64,000 bases of DNA from an uncultured Muribaculaceae bacterium (GCA_910577585.1 CAJTNN010000013.1:3923-67922); one strand, 5' to 3'; shown: positions 25,294 through 34,330, counted from the stretch's first letter. Notes: generated by a model not told the origin, from the sequence alone. A program made the numbers and translations.

Positions 25294-25605
25294 AATCTCC
25301 TAATCTAAAATTTCCGCAGCCACTCTGGCTACCTCTTTATCAATGCCGTGGGTTGCAAAACCACGGCAACTGGTGAAAGAAGTAAGTCTCAGTACATCTG
25401 CATATTGACACCAGTCGTTAATTGTGCAGACGGCAACTGCACAATTTCCGGACCTGTGTTTTGAGGGTTATCTGTAGTCCCGGCGAGTTTCCAACACGCC
25501 GGCATGCATATATGCCGCGGGGTGCATACCAACGCAACTTCGACTGTATTCGCCACCAAGTTGGTGACGAATTGTATTTGCGACCCGCAGGGTTGCATTC
25601 ATATG
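25294..25605 (-). other. Possible structured leader of the CYTH gene
   Basis: Four inverted repeats occur in a row: 25344-25351 with 25361-25368, 25420-25429 with 25437-25446, a GGCAT/ATGCC pair at 25501-25516, and a near-perfect palindrome at 25548-25573. They lie downstream of a leftward -7 element. A 69-codon frame (25389-25598, minus) covers part of it but has no family resemblance. Confidence 0.45.
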
Positions 25606-25645
25606 CAAAATTAGCAATTTTTTCGCATTTTTTTAGTTAACTTTG
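25606..25645. promoter_or_regulatory. Divergent -7 elements, CYTH leader / DUF5686 gene
   Basis: CAAAATTA at 25606-25613 is TAATTTTG on the minus strand, and TAACTTTG at 25638-25645 is on the plus strand. The plus element lies 68 bases before the DUF5686 start. Confidence 0.6.
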
Positions 25646-25713
25646 CAGCCGGTTTGCAATCGCGCTTTTGGCTTAGGCAAACATCCGACCATTATTGAGA
25701 GAAATACTTGACC

Positions 25714-28182
25714 GTGACCAGGGCTTTATCTTTCATATTGACTTTGATTGGCATCGTCGCTCCGCTATGCGGGGCTGCGAGCGTCGTGCCCGATTCGGCT
25801 GCGTCAGATGCGCTCTCAGCTCCGGCACTGTGGGAAGACCTGCCCTACTCGATCCCTCTCGCTTCTGACTCTATTGCAGTGCCCCCACTCACGCCTCTCA
25901 CTCCGCTCGGGCGCGATATGGATGACGAGGCTGATCTGCAGCCGGTGCGCATCACCGACCTTCAGGGAGTGGAGATTACAGCCGGATACCAGAAATACTC
26001 CAAAAAGGATAACCCTGCCTACGAACTGATGAAGCGCATACGCGCCGCAAAAGATCTCACCGACCCGCGCATTCTGCCCGAATATTCCGAAGATTTCTAT
26101 AATAAGATTGTACTCGGGCTTAACGATGTCGACACTCTGCATCTGCAACGCCGCGACCGTAAGCGACTCCTCGGCCAATATATCGACACCGCCGCCCACA
26201 CCGGGCGCCCTGTGCTCCTCCTCTCGCTGCACGAGACTGCCGGCACACGCCTGCACTCGCTCAATTTTCTCAAAGACAAGATGCTGATTCGTGGCCGACG
26301 CAACGTGGGCATCGACGATGCGTTTGACCAGGAGAATATCGACAAGATGCTCGACGATGTGCTCCGAAATGTCGATATCTACAAAGATGATATCGTGCTG
26401 ATGCAGCAGCGCTTCGTGTCGCCCATAAGTCATCTGGCCGACAACTACTATAAGTATTACCTCAACGACACGGTGCTTATCGACGGACGCCCGCATCTGG
26501 AGCTGGTGTTCGCACCGCGCACACCGGAATCATTCGGCTTCAACGGGCGCCTGTTCGTGGAGGCCGGCGACTCCACCTACTTCGTGCGCCGAGTGGAGAT
26601 GAGGGTGCCGAGAGTCATCAATCTCAACTACATCGACAATGTATTCATCACCCAGGAATATATGCGCGATGATTACGGCAAGCGCCATCTGTCGCTCGAC
26701 GACATGTCGGTAGAACTCACAATAGTGCGCGGCACCGACACCTTCTATGCCCGACGCATCACCCGCTTCGCGCCCCCCGAATTCTCGCCCGACAAATCGC
26801 TGCACAACTTTCTCTACGACGCCAATAACTATATAGTCTACGAAAATGCCAACCTCGAGCCATGGGATAAATGGAATGACTTCCGCCTCACGCCCCTATC
26901 TACAGCTGAAAAAGGTATGGGGGGAATGATGAACAAGCTGCGCAAATATCCCGCCATATACTGGACCGAGAAGATTCTGAAGATTATCGTCAACGGATAT
27001 GTGGCTACTTCCTCTAATTCAAAGGTGGATCTCGGACCGATCAACACCCTGATATCCTACAACTCTATCGAGGGGTTGCGTCTGCGAGTGGGTGGACTGA
27101 CCACGGCCAATCTCTCGCCCCACTGGTTTGCCCGCGGATATGTGGCCTACGGATGTCATGACCGGAAATTCAAATATAACGCCGAACTTGAATACTCGCT
27201 CATCCCCAAAGAGTATCACTCTAAGGAGTTTCCGGTAAACTCTATCAAACTGCATTACAACTACGATCTTGATGCCATAGGACAGCACTACTACTACACC
27301 AACTCCGACAACGTCTTCCTCTCGCTCAAACGCGAAAGCTGCAAGCTCTCGCTCTACCGCCGCGAAGCAGGCGCCACATATCAGCTTGAGCTCCATAATA
27401 ATTTCTCGGTGGTGGGCTCATTCCGCCACCGCACGTATGAGGCCACACCCTGGCTACCCTTCATCACCGCCACAGGCCACGCCTACGACAAATACACCCA
27501 GGCCGGATTCATGATAGAACTACGCTACGCTCCGGGCGAGAAATTTCTGCAGACCCGCGGCCGACGCTATCCTATCAATAAAGATGCTCCCATCATACGC
27601 CTCACCCACGAAATAGTGCCCCGCGGAATGCTCGGCTCTGCCTTCACACTCAACAAGACTGAGCTCTACGTATCGAAACGCATATGGCTATCGGCATTTG
27701 GATACCTTGACGCGATTGTAAAAGGTGGAAAAATCTGGAGCAAGGTGCAGTATCCGGCTCTGCTGTGGCCAAATGCCAACCTGTCGTTTACAATCCAGCC
27801 GGAATCATACTCGCTGATGAATCCGATGGAGTTCCCGATGGACTACTACGGATCGCTCGACCTCAGCTACTTCGCCAATGGAGCACTCTTCAACCGCGTG
27901 CCGCTGCTGAAGCGCCTGAAACTGCGCGAAGTCGTCACCTTCAAGATGCTGATGGGTGGACTGACAAAGAAGAACGACCCCGACTATGACCCCGACCTCT
28001 ACCGCTTCCCGACCGACGCCAATGTGCAGCGCATCGGTTCAAAACCCTATATGGAGATAAGTGCCGGCATCGACAACATACTCACCTGCCTGCGCATCGA
28101 CTACGTGTGGCGCCTCACCTACCGCGACCTCCCCGACGCACCCCACGGGGGCGTGCGCCTCTCGCTGCACTTCTCATTCTGA
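25714..28182 (+). CDS. DUF5686-family outer-membrane protein
   Basis: The protein (822 aa from GTG 25714; a TTG at 25708 is the alternative, and there is no suitable ATG) belongs to a Bacteroidetes family of large beta-barrels of unknown function. A signal peptide ends near CGAAS at about residue 22. YSKKDNPAYELMKRIRAAK (about 96-114) is the family hallmark, and the C-terminus RLSLHFSF is an outer-membrane barrel end. The usual N-terminal carboxypeptidase-regulatory-like domain is missing or reduced: only about 75 mostly Pro/Ser-rich residues precede the hallmark. A rightward TAACTTTG lies upstream. Confidence 0.82.
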   Translation: MTRALSFILTLIGIVAPLCGAASVVPDSAASDALSAPALWEDLPYSIPLASDSIAVPPLTPLTPLGRDMDDEADLQPVRITDLQGVEITAGYQKYSKKDNPAYELMKRIRAAKDLTDPRILPEYSEDFYNKIVLGLNDVDTLHLQRRDRKRLLGQYIDTAAHTGRPVLLLSLHETAGTRLHSLNFLKDKMLIRGRRNVGIDDAFDQENIDKMLDDVLRNVDIYKDDIVLMQQRFVSPISHLADNYYKYYLNDTVLIDGRPHLELVFAPRTPESFGFNGRLFVEAGDSTYFVRRVEMRVPRVINLNYIDNVFITQEYMRDDYGKRHLSLDDMSVELTIVRGTDTFYARRITRFAPPEFSPDKSLHNFLYDANNYIVYENANLEPWDKWNDFRLTPLSTAEKGMGGMMNKLRKYPAIYWTEKILKIIVNGYVATSSNSKVDLGPINTLISYNSIEGLRLRVGGLTTANLSPHWFARGYVAYGCHDRKFKYNAELEYSLIPKEYHSKEFPVNSIKLHYNYDLDAIGQHYYYTNSDNVFLSLKRESCKLSLYRREAGATYQLELHNNFSVVGSFRHRTYEATPWLPFITATGHAYDKYTQAGFMIELRYAPGEKFLQTRGRRYPINKDAPIIRLTHEIVPRGMLGSAFTLNKTELYVSKRIWLSAFGYLDAIVKGGKIWSKVQYPALLWPNANLSFTIQPESYSLMNPMEFPMDYYGSLDLSYFANGALFNRVPLLKRLKLREVVTFKMLMGGLTKKNDPDYDPDLYRFPTDANVQRIGSKPYMEISAGIDNILTCLRIDYVWRLTYRDLPDAPHGGVRLSLHFSF

Positions 28183-28314
28183 GAAGCGCCCTCCCACCTC
28201 ACTCATCAGCCGCACATCACAGTATCTAATGTGATATGGCTATATCAATACTGAGAATCAGCATATTACAATTTGTAAGTCGTACAAAATATGTACTTTA
28301 TGAGAAAATACGAA

Positions 28315-29052
28315 CTAACCGAGTCCACCTCTTTCAGAGGAAGACAATCGAGCGGTATCGGATTTGAGTTGATTGATTTGGGCGCACACTCTATTTATAT
28401 GGTCCAAACCATACAGCAGTGAGTTGCTGTCTATTTCCATCCACGAGAACAAAGTCTTAATCTTAGCGTAGATATTTACGATATATGAGGTATCTATCTC
28501 AGCCGTATTTGTGGCAAAACAGATGGTCTCGTGATGGGCTATTCTATTTCTGAGTGAGTTAACCTTGTCAAGTTCATTGAAAATGAAAGTCTGATTATAC
28601 TGATATTCTCTTGAAGACTTTGGTTTGTTTGGAAAAATTTTTAGAAGATTTCTTCCTGTTACTCGATATTGAATTGGCGAAAACATGTACTTCCAGATTC
28701 CAAACTCCATTTCTGCCAGGAGTTTGTTGTGTGTATAACTGCCATCATGTATAAGTCTCCGATGTGCAGTCTGAATTATGTCATGTGTTTTTTTAAGTAT
28801 TGGCTGAGAGAAAATACCGAAAGGCATTATGGATTCTTTTAGCCATTCCGCCCCAAGATTGGATGTCAACTGACGGTCAATAGCATTGCGTAATGCCACT
28901 TCAAAACAACTGACTATGGTGAACATCTCTTGAGAGATTTGGAGATTGTAGCGATACAACGTCATTGCCTTACGTGTGTCTCCACCACATGCCGTCAGGT
29001 ATCGCTCCATCCTACTCGAAGACATTATTCTCTCAAAATCGGCGTATTTCAT
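28315..29052 (-). CDS. Abi-family HEPN protein (AbiF/AbiD-like)
   Basis: Abi proteins abort phage infection, and this family carries a HEPN RNase fold. In the 245-aa protein the N-terminal YRYNLQISQEMFTIVSCFEV (34-52 region) and ALRNAIDRQL match the Abi_2 pattern, and RNRIAHHE (168-175) is a canonical HEPN RX4-6H motif with Arg168 and His173. There is no membrane segment. It is AT-richer than neighbours and has no partner protein; instead a short structured RNA with its own promoter starts 67 bases beyond its ATG on the opposite strand. Family is fairly sure; mechanism is inferred. Confidence 0.82.
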   Translation of the reverse strand: MKYADFERIMSSSRMERYLTACGGDTRKAMTLYRYNLQISQEMFTIVSCFEVALRNAIDRQLTSNLGAEWLKESIMPFGIFSQPILKKTHDIIQTAHRRLIHDGSYTHNKLLAEMEFGIWKYMFSPIQYRVTGRNLLKIFPNKPKSSREYQYNQTFIFNELDKVNSLRNRIAHHETICFATNTAEIDTSYIVNIYAKIKTLFSWMEIDSNSLLYGLDHINRVCAQINQLKSDTARLSSSERGGLG

Positions 29053-29080
29053 TTTTGTAACAGAACTTTTACGGTTAAAA

Positions 29081-29112
29081 TTTGGTTGTTTGAAATAAAA
29101 GCACTACTTTTG
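29081..29112 (+). promoter_or_regulatory. Near-consensus promoter of the small RNA
   Basis: TTTG (29081-29084), a 20-base spacer and TACTTTTG (29105-29112) match the Bacteroidetes -33/-7 consensus in both elements and spacing. Predicted transcription start is about 29119. Confidence 0.8.
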
Positions 29113-29118
29113 CAGTGT

Positions 29119-29166
29119 TGAATCCCGGTAGCCCCTGTACATCAAGCTATCGGGTTTTGTTTTTTC
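29119..29166 (+). ncRNA. Predicted ~48-nt structured RNA beside the Abi gene
   Basis: Seven bases after the -7 element, a leader GTTGAAT is followed by a 9-bp stem (29124-29132 CCCGGTAGC with 29146-29154 GCTATCGGG, one G-U pair) with a 13-nt loop and then a T-rich tail (TTTTGTTTTTTC). Promoter and terminator are too close for a protein. The transcript would be a compact stem-loop RNA. Its neighbour is a HEPN RNase gene, suggesting an RNA antitoxin or guide-like partner. An attenuator of lost downstream sequence is the alternative. Confidence 0.65.
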
Positions 29167-29433
29167 AGTGTAAAGATAATAAATTTTTACGATATATTGA
29201 GAAAAGCCACTGTGATTCCTTCGAATGGCCACTACTAAACAATCTCTCATACTTCCTTTCATGGGAAATCTTATGTTTTGGCTTGCCACTCATCGCCCCC
29301 TCGGAATAGTACACCTGATTGCCCTTGTCGTCAAGAACAGGTGTCATGGTGCGACCGAGGTAATATTCCAGGTAGAGAGATGTGTAGAGACATGTTTTAC
29401 AGTTCCTAATCAAAGTTTTAACACATTTTCTAA
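29165..29433 (-). pseudogene. Possible gene remnant upstream of the Abi gene
   Basis: An open frame without a good ATG contains YYLGRTMTPVLDDKGNQVYY and SGKPKHKISHERKYE, which looks like real protein sequence. It begins just after an in-frame stop, so it may be a truncated or frameshifted gene. I cannot name its family. Confidence 0.25.
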
Positions 29434-29577
29434 GGATACAATACAGAACATTGGAAAAGACTCAGGCGTTATCATAGCATGAATACCTTAATGTGCGTCC
29501 ATTTCCGGGATACCGCTGATTCATAGGCAAGTCGGACTGTCCGGAGATGGAGAGCCATCCATCTAATCCACTCGACT

Positions 29578-29859
29578 ATGAAAACACTGCATTCAACCTC
29601 CACTATTTATCCCGGCAAATCCCTCACGGGATTTCTAATCGTAGTTTGTGCGATATGCGCATTGGCCGGCATAGCAAGTCCGATGATTCCGATAGAGTTC
29701 ACCTGGGCCTCACTTGGCATTATGAACGGCTGTCTGCTCTATGACATCGCCGCAATATTCCTCACAGGCCAGACCGAAGAGGGGCGCGGCGTCATCAACT
29801 GCCGCACAGTAGCAGCCTTCGTAATCAACCTGCTGATAATCCTCGCATTAATCGATTGA
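29578..29859 (+). CDS. Small membrane protein, unknown
   Basis: The 93-aa product has two clear membrane helices (about residues 16-36 and 76-91) and a moderately hydrophobic middle segment (about 45-62) followed by a polar GQTEEGRGVINC loop. I do not recognise the family. The last codons, AATCCTCGCATTAATCGATTG, are duplicated 38 bases downstream, so the 3' end has been rearranged. It converges on alaS and shares its terminator region. Confidence 0.55.
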   Translation: MKTLHSTSTIYPGKSLTGFLIVVCAICALAGIASPMIPIEFTWASLGIMNGCLLYDIAAIFLTGQTEEGRGVINCRTVAAFVINLLIILALID

Positions 29860-29896
29860 TTACCCCAATAAAAAAAATCCTCGCATTAATCGATTG
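29838..29896 (+). repeat. Tandem duplication of a gene 3' end
   Basis: A 21-base identical segment (29838-29858 and 29876-29896), each followed by a CCCAATAAAAA-like tail, repeats at a period of 38. The first copy contains the final codons and stop of the small membrane protein. Confidence 0.85.
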
Positions 29897-29905
29897 TATA
29901 GCCCA

Positions 29906-29955
29906 ATAAAAACTGTCCGGAGCACGCCTCATTAAGAGTCGCCACTCCGGACAGT
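29906..29955 (-). terminator. alaS terminator
   Basis: An ACTGTCCGGAG arm (29912-29922) pairs perfectly with 29945-29955 over a 22-nt loop. On the minus strand the stem is followed by TTTTTATT. Confidence 0.8.
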
Positions 29956-30033
29956 CAATATTTATATCTGCTTCTCCGCCGGGCTAACGAACCCAAATCA
30001 AGAAGCAGCCGATCAGCGAATAATCACGAGTGA

Positions 30034-30068
30034 CTACTAACTAATCACTACTAACTAATCACTAATCA
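30034..30068. repeat. Short tandem repeat after alaS
   Basis: ACTACTAACTAATC occurs twice in tandem (14-base unit) followed by a half unit ACTAATC, just past the alaS stop codon. Confidence 0.8.
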
Positions 30069-30079
30069 CCACTGTCTAC

Positions 30080-32701
30080 TCACTTATTAAAGTCAGCAAG
30101 CATAGTCTGATAAGCCACCTCCAGGCCTTCGACATCCTTACCGCCGGCCTGAGCGAAGAAGGGCTGGCCACCACCGCCACCCTTGATGGCCTTGGCTGCC
30201 TCGCGCACGAGCTTCCCGGCATTGTGACCCGCAGCCACCACATCATCAGTCATAGCCACTGTCAGCAACGGTTTGCCGGCAAAATGCGTAGCTGCCAGGA
30301 ATACCGTGGCATCCTTAGCATCACGACGCACATTGAAGGCGATTGTCTTGGCGAAATCGGGGTTAAGCTGACCATTGTAGCTGATGATGCGCACACCATT
30401 CTGCACGATAGCCTTCTCTGCGAGTTCGGCAGTCATGCGGCGCAGTTTCTCCTCCATGAATTCCTCGACACGCTTGTGGAGGTCGGCATTCTCCTGAATT
30501 GACTTCTGCACAGCCTGCTTGATATCGGCATTATTGCCGAAGAATGACTGCAGGGCGCGCATTGTGTCCTGGAAGTTATCGAGCACCTGCTCCACACCGG
30601 CGCCGCTCACAGCCTCAATACGTCGTATGCCGGCTGCGATAGAGCTCTCGGAGAGGATGCGAACCATACCGATCTTACCGGTATTGGCCACATGAGTGCC
30701 ACCGCACAACTCGATAGAATCACCAAACTTCACCACTCTCACTTTATCGCCGTACTTCTCGCCGAAGAGAGCCATCGCACCCATCTCGCGGGCCTCGGCA
30801 ATCGGGCAGTCGCGACGCTCCTCAAGCTCACGCGCCTCGCGGATGCGGGCATTCACGAGATGCTCTACCTTGCGCAGCTCCTCGGGAGTGACCTTCTGGA
30901 AATGCGAGAAGTCGAAGCGGAGCGAATCGGGAGTCACATACGAGCCCTTCTGCTCGACATGTGTACCCAGCACCTCGCGAAGAGCTGCGTGAAGCAGGTG
31001 GGTGGCCGAGTGATTGGATGAGGTAGCCTCGCGCGCGGCAGTGTCGATGCGGGCTATGAGAGTCTCGGCAGGATTAGCCGGGAGCTTATGAGTGAGATGC
31101 ACACCCACGTTATTCTCCTTTTTGGTGTCGAACACCTCAATCTCATTACCATCGGGATCCACCAGCACACCGCGGTCGCCTACCTGGCCACCCATCTCAG
31201 CATAGAAGGGGGTCTTGGTGAGCATTATCTGATAATACTCCTTACCCTTCTGCTTAACCTTGCGGTAGCGCAGAATCTGGGTAGGAATCTCCGTGTGGTC
31301 ATAGCCCACAAACTCCTCCTCGCCATCATGCACCTCGACCCAATCGGTGGCCTCTACAGAGGCAGCATTGCGCGCACGCTCCTTCTGCTTCTGCATCTCG
31401 GCATCGAAGCCGGCCTGGTCGAGCGTGAGGTTATTCTCGCGCAGAATCAGTTCGGTGAGGTCGAGCGGGAATCCGTAGGTGTCATAGAGAGTGAAGGCAG
31501 TCGAGCCGGCCAATTCAGTCTTACCCTCCTTCTTGAGCTTCGACATCTCGCCATCAAGCAATTTTATGCCATTGTCGAGAGTGCGCAGGAATGAATCCTC
31601 CTCCTCTTTGATTACCTTCTTGATAAGCTCCTTCTGGGCAGCCAGCTCAGGATAAGCCTCACCCATCTGCTCAACCAGAGTGTCGACCAACTGATAGAGG
31701 AAAGCCTCCTTGCGGTCGAGGAAGGTATAGGCATAGCGCACCGCACGACGCAGGATGCGGCGAATCACATAGCCCGCCTTGGCATTCGAGGGGAGCTGTG
31801 AGTCGGCGATAGAGAAGGAGATGGTGCGCAGGTGGTCGCTCACCACACGCATGGCCACATCCACCTTCTGGTCGACGCCATACTTCTTACCGGTCAGCTC
31901 CTCAATCTTGCGCAGATAGGGGGTGAATACATCAGTGTCATAGTTGCTGCGCTTACCTTGCAGGGCCATGCAGAGGCGCTCGAAGCCCATGCCGGTGTCA
32001 ATCACACGTGCCGGCAGCGGCTCAAGGCTGCCGTCGGCCTTGCGGTTATACTGCATGAACACCAGATTCCATATCTCGATTACCTGCGGATTATCTTTGT
32101 TGACGAGTTCGGCACCATCCACAGCCTTGCGCTCCTCATCACTGCGGAGGTCGATGTGAATCTCCGAGCAAGGGCCGCAGGGGCCTGTGTCGCCCATCTC
32201 CCAGAAGTTGTCGTGGCGGTTGCCGTTGATGATATGCGAGGCCGGAAGATGCTTCTCCCAGATGCCAGCAGCCTCATCATCGCGGCCCAGCCCCTCCGGA
32301 GCGTAACCCTCGAAGACAGTGGCGTAGAGACGATCGGCCGGAAGATGCAGCACATCCACCAGGTATTCCCATGCCCAGTCGATTGCCTCCTTCTTGAAAT
32401 AATCGCCAAACGACCAGTTGCCCAGCATCTCAAACATAGTGTGGTGGTAGGTGTCGTGGCCCACCTCCTCAAGGTCGTTGTGCTTGCCCGACACGCGCAG
32501 ACACTTCTGGCTGTCGGCCACACGCTTATATTCCGCGGCACGGTTGCCAAGGATGATATCCTTGAACTGATTCATGCCGGCATTTGTAAACATCAGAGTG
32601 GGATCATCCTTGATCACCATCGGTGCGGAGGGAACAATGCGGTGTCCCTTCTCCTTGAAGAATTCCTTGAAGGATTCGCGAATCTCTTTTGCGGTCATCA
32701 T
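30080..32701 (-). CDS. alaS: Alanyl-tRNA synthetase
   Basis: AlaRS charges tRNA-Ala and edits mischarged Ser and Gly. The 873-aa protein has the class II catalytic domain (GNWSFGDYFKKEAI near residue 95, GMGFERL near 240), the zinc editing domain with SNHSATHLLHAAL (HxxxH) and ELCGGTH (Cys/His), and a C-terminal C-Ala domain ending in GGGGGQPFFAQAGGK. The tandem Met start (MMTAKEIRESF) leaves one codon of ambiguity. A minus-strand TAATTTTG lies 130 bases upstream, in a region shared with the divergent M23 gene. Confidence 0.97.
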   Translation of the reverse strand: MMTAKEIRESFKEFFKEKGHRIVPSAPMVIKDDPTLMFTNAGMNQFKDIILGNRAAEYKRVADSQKCLRVSGKHNDLEEVGHDTYHHTMFEMLGNWSFGDYFKKEAIDWAWEYLVDVLHLPADRLYATVFEGYAPEGLGRDDEAAGIWEKHLPASHIINGNRHDNFWEMGDTGPCGPCSEIHIDLRSDEERKAVDGAELVNKDNPQVIEIWNLVFMQYNRKADGSLEPLPARVIDTGMGFERLCMALQGKRSNYDTDVFTPYLRKIEELTGKKYGVDQKVDVAMRVVSDHLRTISFSIADSQLPSNAKAGYVIRRILRRAVRYAYTFLDRKEAFLYQLVDTLVEQMGEAYPELAAQKELIKKVIKEEEDSFLRTLDNGIKLLDGEMSKLKKEGKTELAGSTAFTLYDTYGFPLDLTELILRENNLTLDQAGFDAEMQKQKERARNAASVEATDWVEVHDGEEEFVGYDHTEIPTQILRYRKVKQKGKEYYQIMLTKTPFYAEMGGQVGDRGVLVDPDGNEIEVFDTKKENNVGVHLTHKLPANPAETLIARIDTAAREATSSNHSATHLLHAALREVLGTHVEQKGSYVTPDSLRFDFSHFQKVTPEELRKVEHLVNARIREARELEERRDCPIAEAREMGAMALFGEKYGDKVRVVKFGDSIELCGGTHVANTGKIGMVRILSESSIAAGIRRIEAVSGAGVEQVLDNFQDTMRALQSFFGNNADIKQAVQKSIQENADLHKRVEEFMEEKLRRMTAELAEKAIVQNGVRIISYNGQLNPDFAKTIAFNVRRDAKDATVFLAATHFAGKPLLTVAMTDDVVAAGHNAGKLVREAAKAIKGGGGGQPFFAQAGGKDVEGLEVAYQTMLADFNK

Positions 32702-32830
32702 AAGTTGGTATTGTCGACGGCTACAGGCACTCGGCCATATCGCCGGCCACTCGCGTCAAGAAGTATCATCGACTTCATCATGGCCGACTACGCTTTTGCC
32801 TATACCCGCGTAAGTTTCTCTTTTAAGACG

Positions 32831-32890
32831 CAAAATTAATAAATTTATACCATTTTTTCATTGACCGGAGCCAATAATTTGCTAAATTTG
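32831..32890. promoter_or_regulatory. Divergent promoters, alaS / M23 peptidase
   Basis: CAAAATTA (32831-32838) is TAATTTTG on minus for alaS. TAAATTTG (32883-32890) is on plus, with TTG at 32861-32863 and a 19-base spacer. The plus element ends on the GTG at 32890, so that codon cannot be the M23 start. Confidence 0.65.
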
Positions 32891-32910
32891 TGTTCTCTTC
32901 CACCTGCATC

Positions 32911-33879
32911 ATGGAGAAAAAAGCATACTACATATATAATCCTGCCACCGACAACTTCGAGCGCGTCTACCCCACCCTCAAGAATCGCTTGCGCTATCTG
33001 GGGGGTGTGCTGCTGTTGGCTACACTTATCGGCGGGGCAATGTTTGCCGTGGCTTTCTTCGGATTTGCCAGCCACACCGAACGCGAGCTGCGCGAAGAGA
33101 ACAACCAGCTGCGCGCCCAATACGACGTGCTCGAACGCCGCATCAACGCCTCGATGAAGGTGATGGACCATATCCGCACCCGCGACGACAATTTCTATCG
33201 TGTCATGATGCAGATGGACCCACTCAGTGTTAGCCGACGTTATGCCGGATTCGACTATGAGAAGAATTATGCCGCGATGCGCAAGATGACCGACAACGAC
33301 CTCATCTCTGAGATCATGAGCAAAGCCGACCTTCTCGACCGTCAGATTTACTCGCAGAGCCAGTCGTTTGACCTTCTGCGACACACAGCCTCAGAACAGC
33401 GCCGCAAGATGGAGCATGTACCGGGCATTCTACCGGTGCAAGCCGAGGAGTATTCGATTTCTGCCGGTTTCGGCATGCGACGCGACCCGGTGAGCGGTCT
33501 GCGCAAACTTCATGAGGGGATTGACTTCGCCGTGCCTGCCGGTACGCCGATTCTGGCCACAGCCGATGGCGTGGTCAACGTGGCCGAACGCAAGGGGGGC
33601 TACGGAATGTGTGTCGACATCACCCACGGATATAACTACACCACACGCTACGCTCATCTCAGCGAAATAACCGTCGAACAGGGGCAGAACGTAAAGCGCG
33701 GCGACCTGATAGGGCGCGCAGGAAGCACAGGACGCTCATCGACGCCCCACCTGCACTATGAAGTCATCTTCAAGGGTGAACCGGAGAATCCGGTCAACTA
33801 CTTCTACCTCGACCTCTCGCCCGACCAATACACCGAAATGCTGCGCACAGCCGACGATGCGGCCAACGTCATCGACTGA
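32911..33879 (+). CDS. M23-family metallopeptidase, membrane-anchored
   Basis: This envelope protein probably cleaves peptidoglycan cross-links or activates other hydrolases. The ATG at 32911 (MEKKAYYIYN) is chosen because the -7 element covers an upstream GTG. The 322-aa product has a single membrane segment (about 32-54), a periplasmic coiled coil (about 60-180) and an M23 domain from about 205: HEGIDFAVPAGTPI, then GYGMCVDITHGYNYTTRYAHL and HLHYEV. The zinc ligands (His and Asp of HEGID, His of HLHYE) are present, so it should be active. Confidence 0.92.
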   Translation: MEKKAYYIYNPATDNFERVYPTLKNRLRYLGGVLLLATLIGGAMFAVAFFGFASHTERELREENNQLRAQYDVLERRINASMKVMDHIRTRDDNFYRVMMQMDPLSVSRRYAGFDYEKNYAAMRKMTDNDLISEIMSKADLLDRQIYSQSQSFDLLRHTASEQRRKMEHVPGILPVQAEEYSISAGFGMRRDPVSGLRKLHEGIDFAVPAGTPILATADGVVNVAERKGGYGMCVDITHGYNYTTRYAHLSEITVEQGQNVKRGDLIGRAGSTGRSSTPHLHYEVIFKGEPENPVNYFYLDLSPDQYTEMLRTADDAANVID

Positions 33880-33985
33880 CGCCTGCGCCATAGCCTCCAC
33901 CCTATCTCTATCCACGCTTCTCCCACCCACCGGCGTTTTTTTATGTTTATCACGCCGAGGCGGCTCAATTAGCCGTCTGCCGCCT

Positions 33986-34330
33986 TCAGCGACGCTTATC
34001 GAGGGCTGCAAGGATTGATTTGAGCTGAGTGCGAATATCGGTGAGTTTCTCTATGATTTCTACACGCCGCGACACATTGCGCGGATTGCCGCGCAGTTCC
34101 TGGCGCACAGCATCAATCTTCATCCCGCGGGTGTGAAGCAGATATTTAATCATTTTCAAAGTCTCTACCTGCTCGGGAGTATAGTAGCGGGTGTTGCCAG
34201 AATTGCGCATCGGCTTGACCTGCTGCGGAAACTCCTTCTCCCAATAACGCAGCGTCGAGGCCGGAAGATCAAGAAACTGCGACACCTCGCGAATGCGGTA
34301 ATAGACTTTGCTTAATTCGTTGTTCTCCAT
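33986..34330 (-). CDS. MerR-family transcriptional regulator
   Basis: The 114-aa protein has a MerR winged helix-turn-helix at the N-terminus (YRIREVSQFLDLPASTLRYW, then NTRYYTPEQVETLKMIKYLL) and a short coiled C-terminus, without the effector-binding cysteines of metal sensors. It is the last gene of a leftward series and starts 11 bases after the EFR1 stop. The alaS-M23-merR neighbourhood is familiar from other Bacteroidales. Targets are unknown. Confidence 0.88.
   Translation of the reverse strand: MENNELSKVYYRIREVSQFLDLPASTLRYWEKEFPQQVKPMRNSGNTRYYTPEQVETLKMIKYLLHTRGMKIDAVRQELRGNPRNVSRRVEIIEKLTDIRTQLKSILAALDKRR

Larger units (their letters stand above)
29053..29577. other. Intergenic accessory region upstream of the Abi gene
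   Basis: It contains the divergent RNA unit (29081-29166) and a leftward open frame that looks like a gene remnant. The rest (29440-29577) shows no clear signal apart from an ACTGTCCGGAG copy at 29536-29546 that recurs in the alaS terminator. Confidence 0.5.

Noticed and set aside
25389..25598. 69-codon leftward frame in the CYTH leader
   Set aside because: It spans several hairpins, has unlikely composition and no conserved features, so an RNA leader explains the region better.
31832..32839. 335-codon open frame antisense to alaS
   Set aside because: It lies wholly over the conserved alaS and its leader and shows no protein-family character; high GC at codon position 3 makes such shadows common here.
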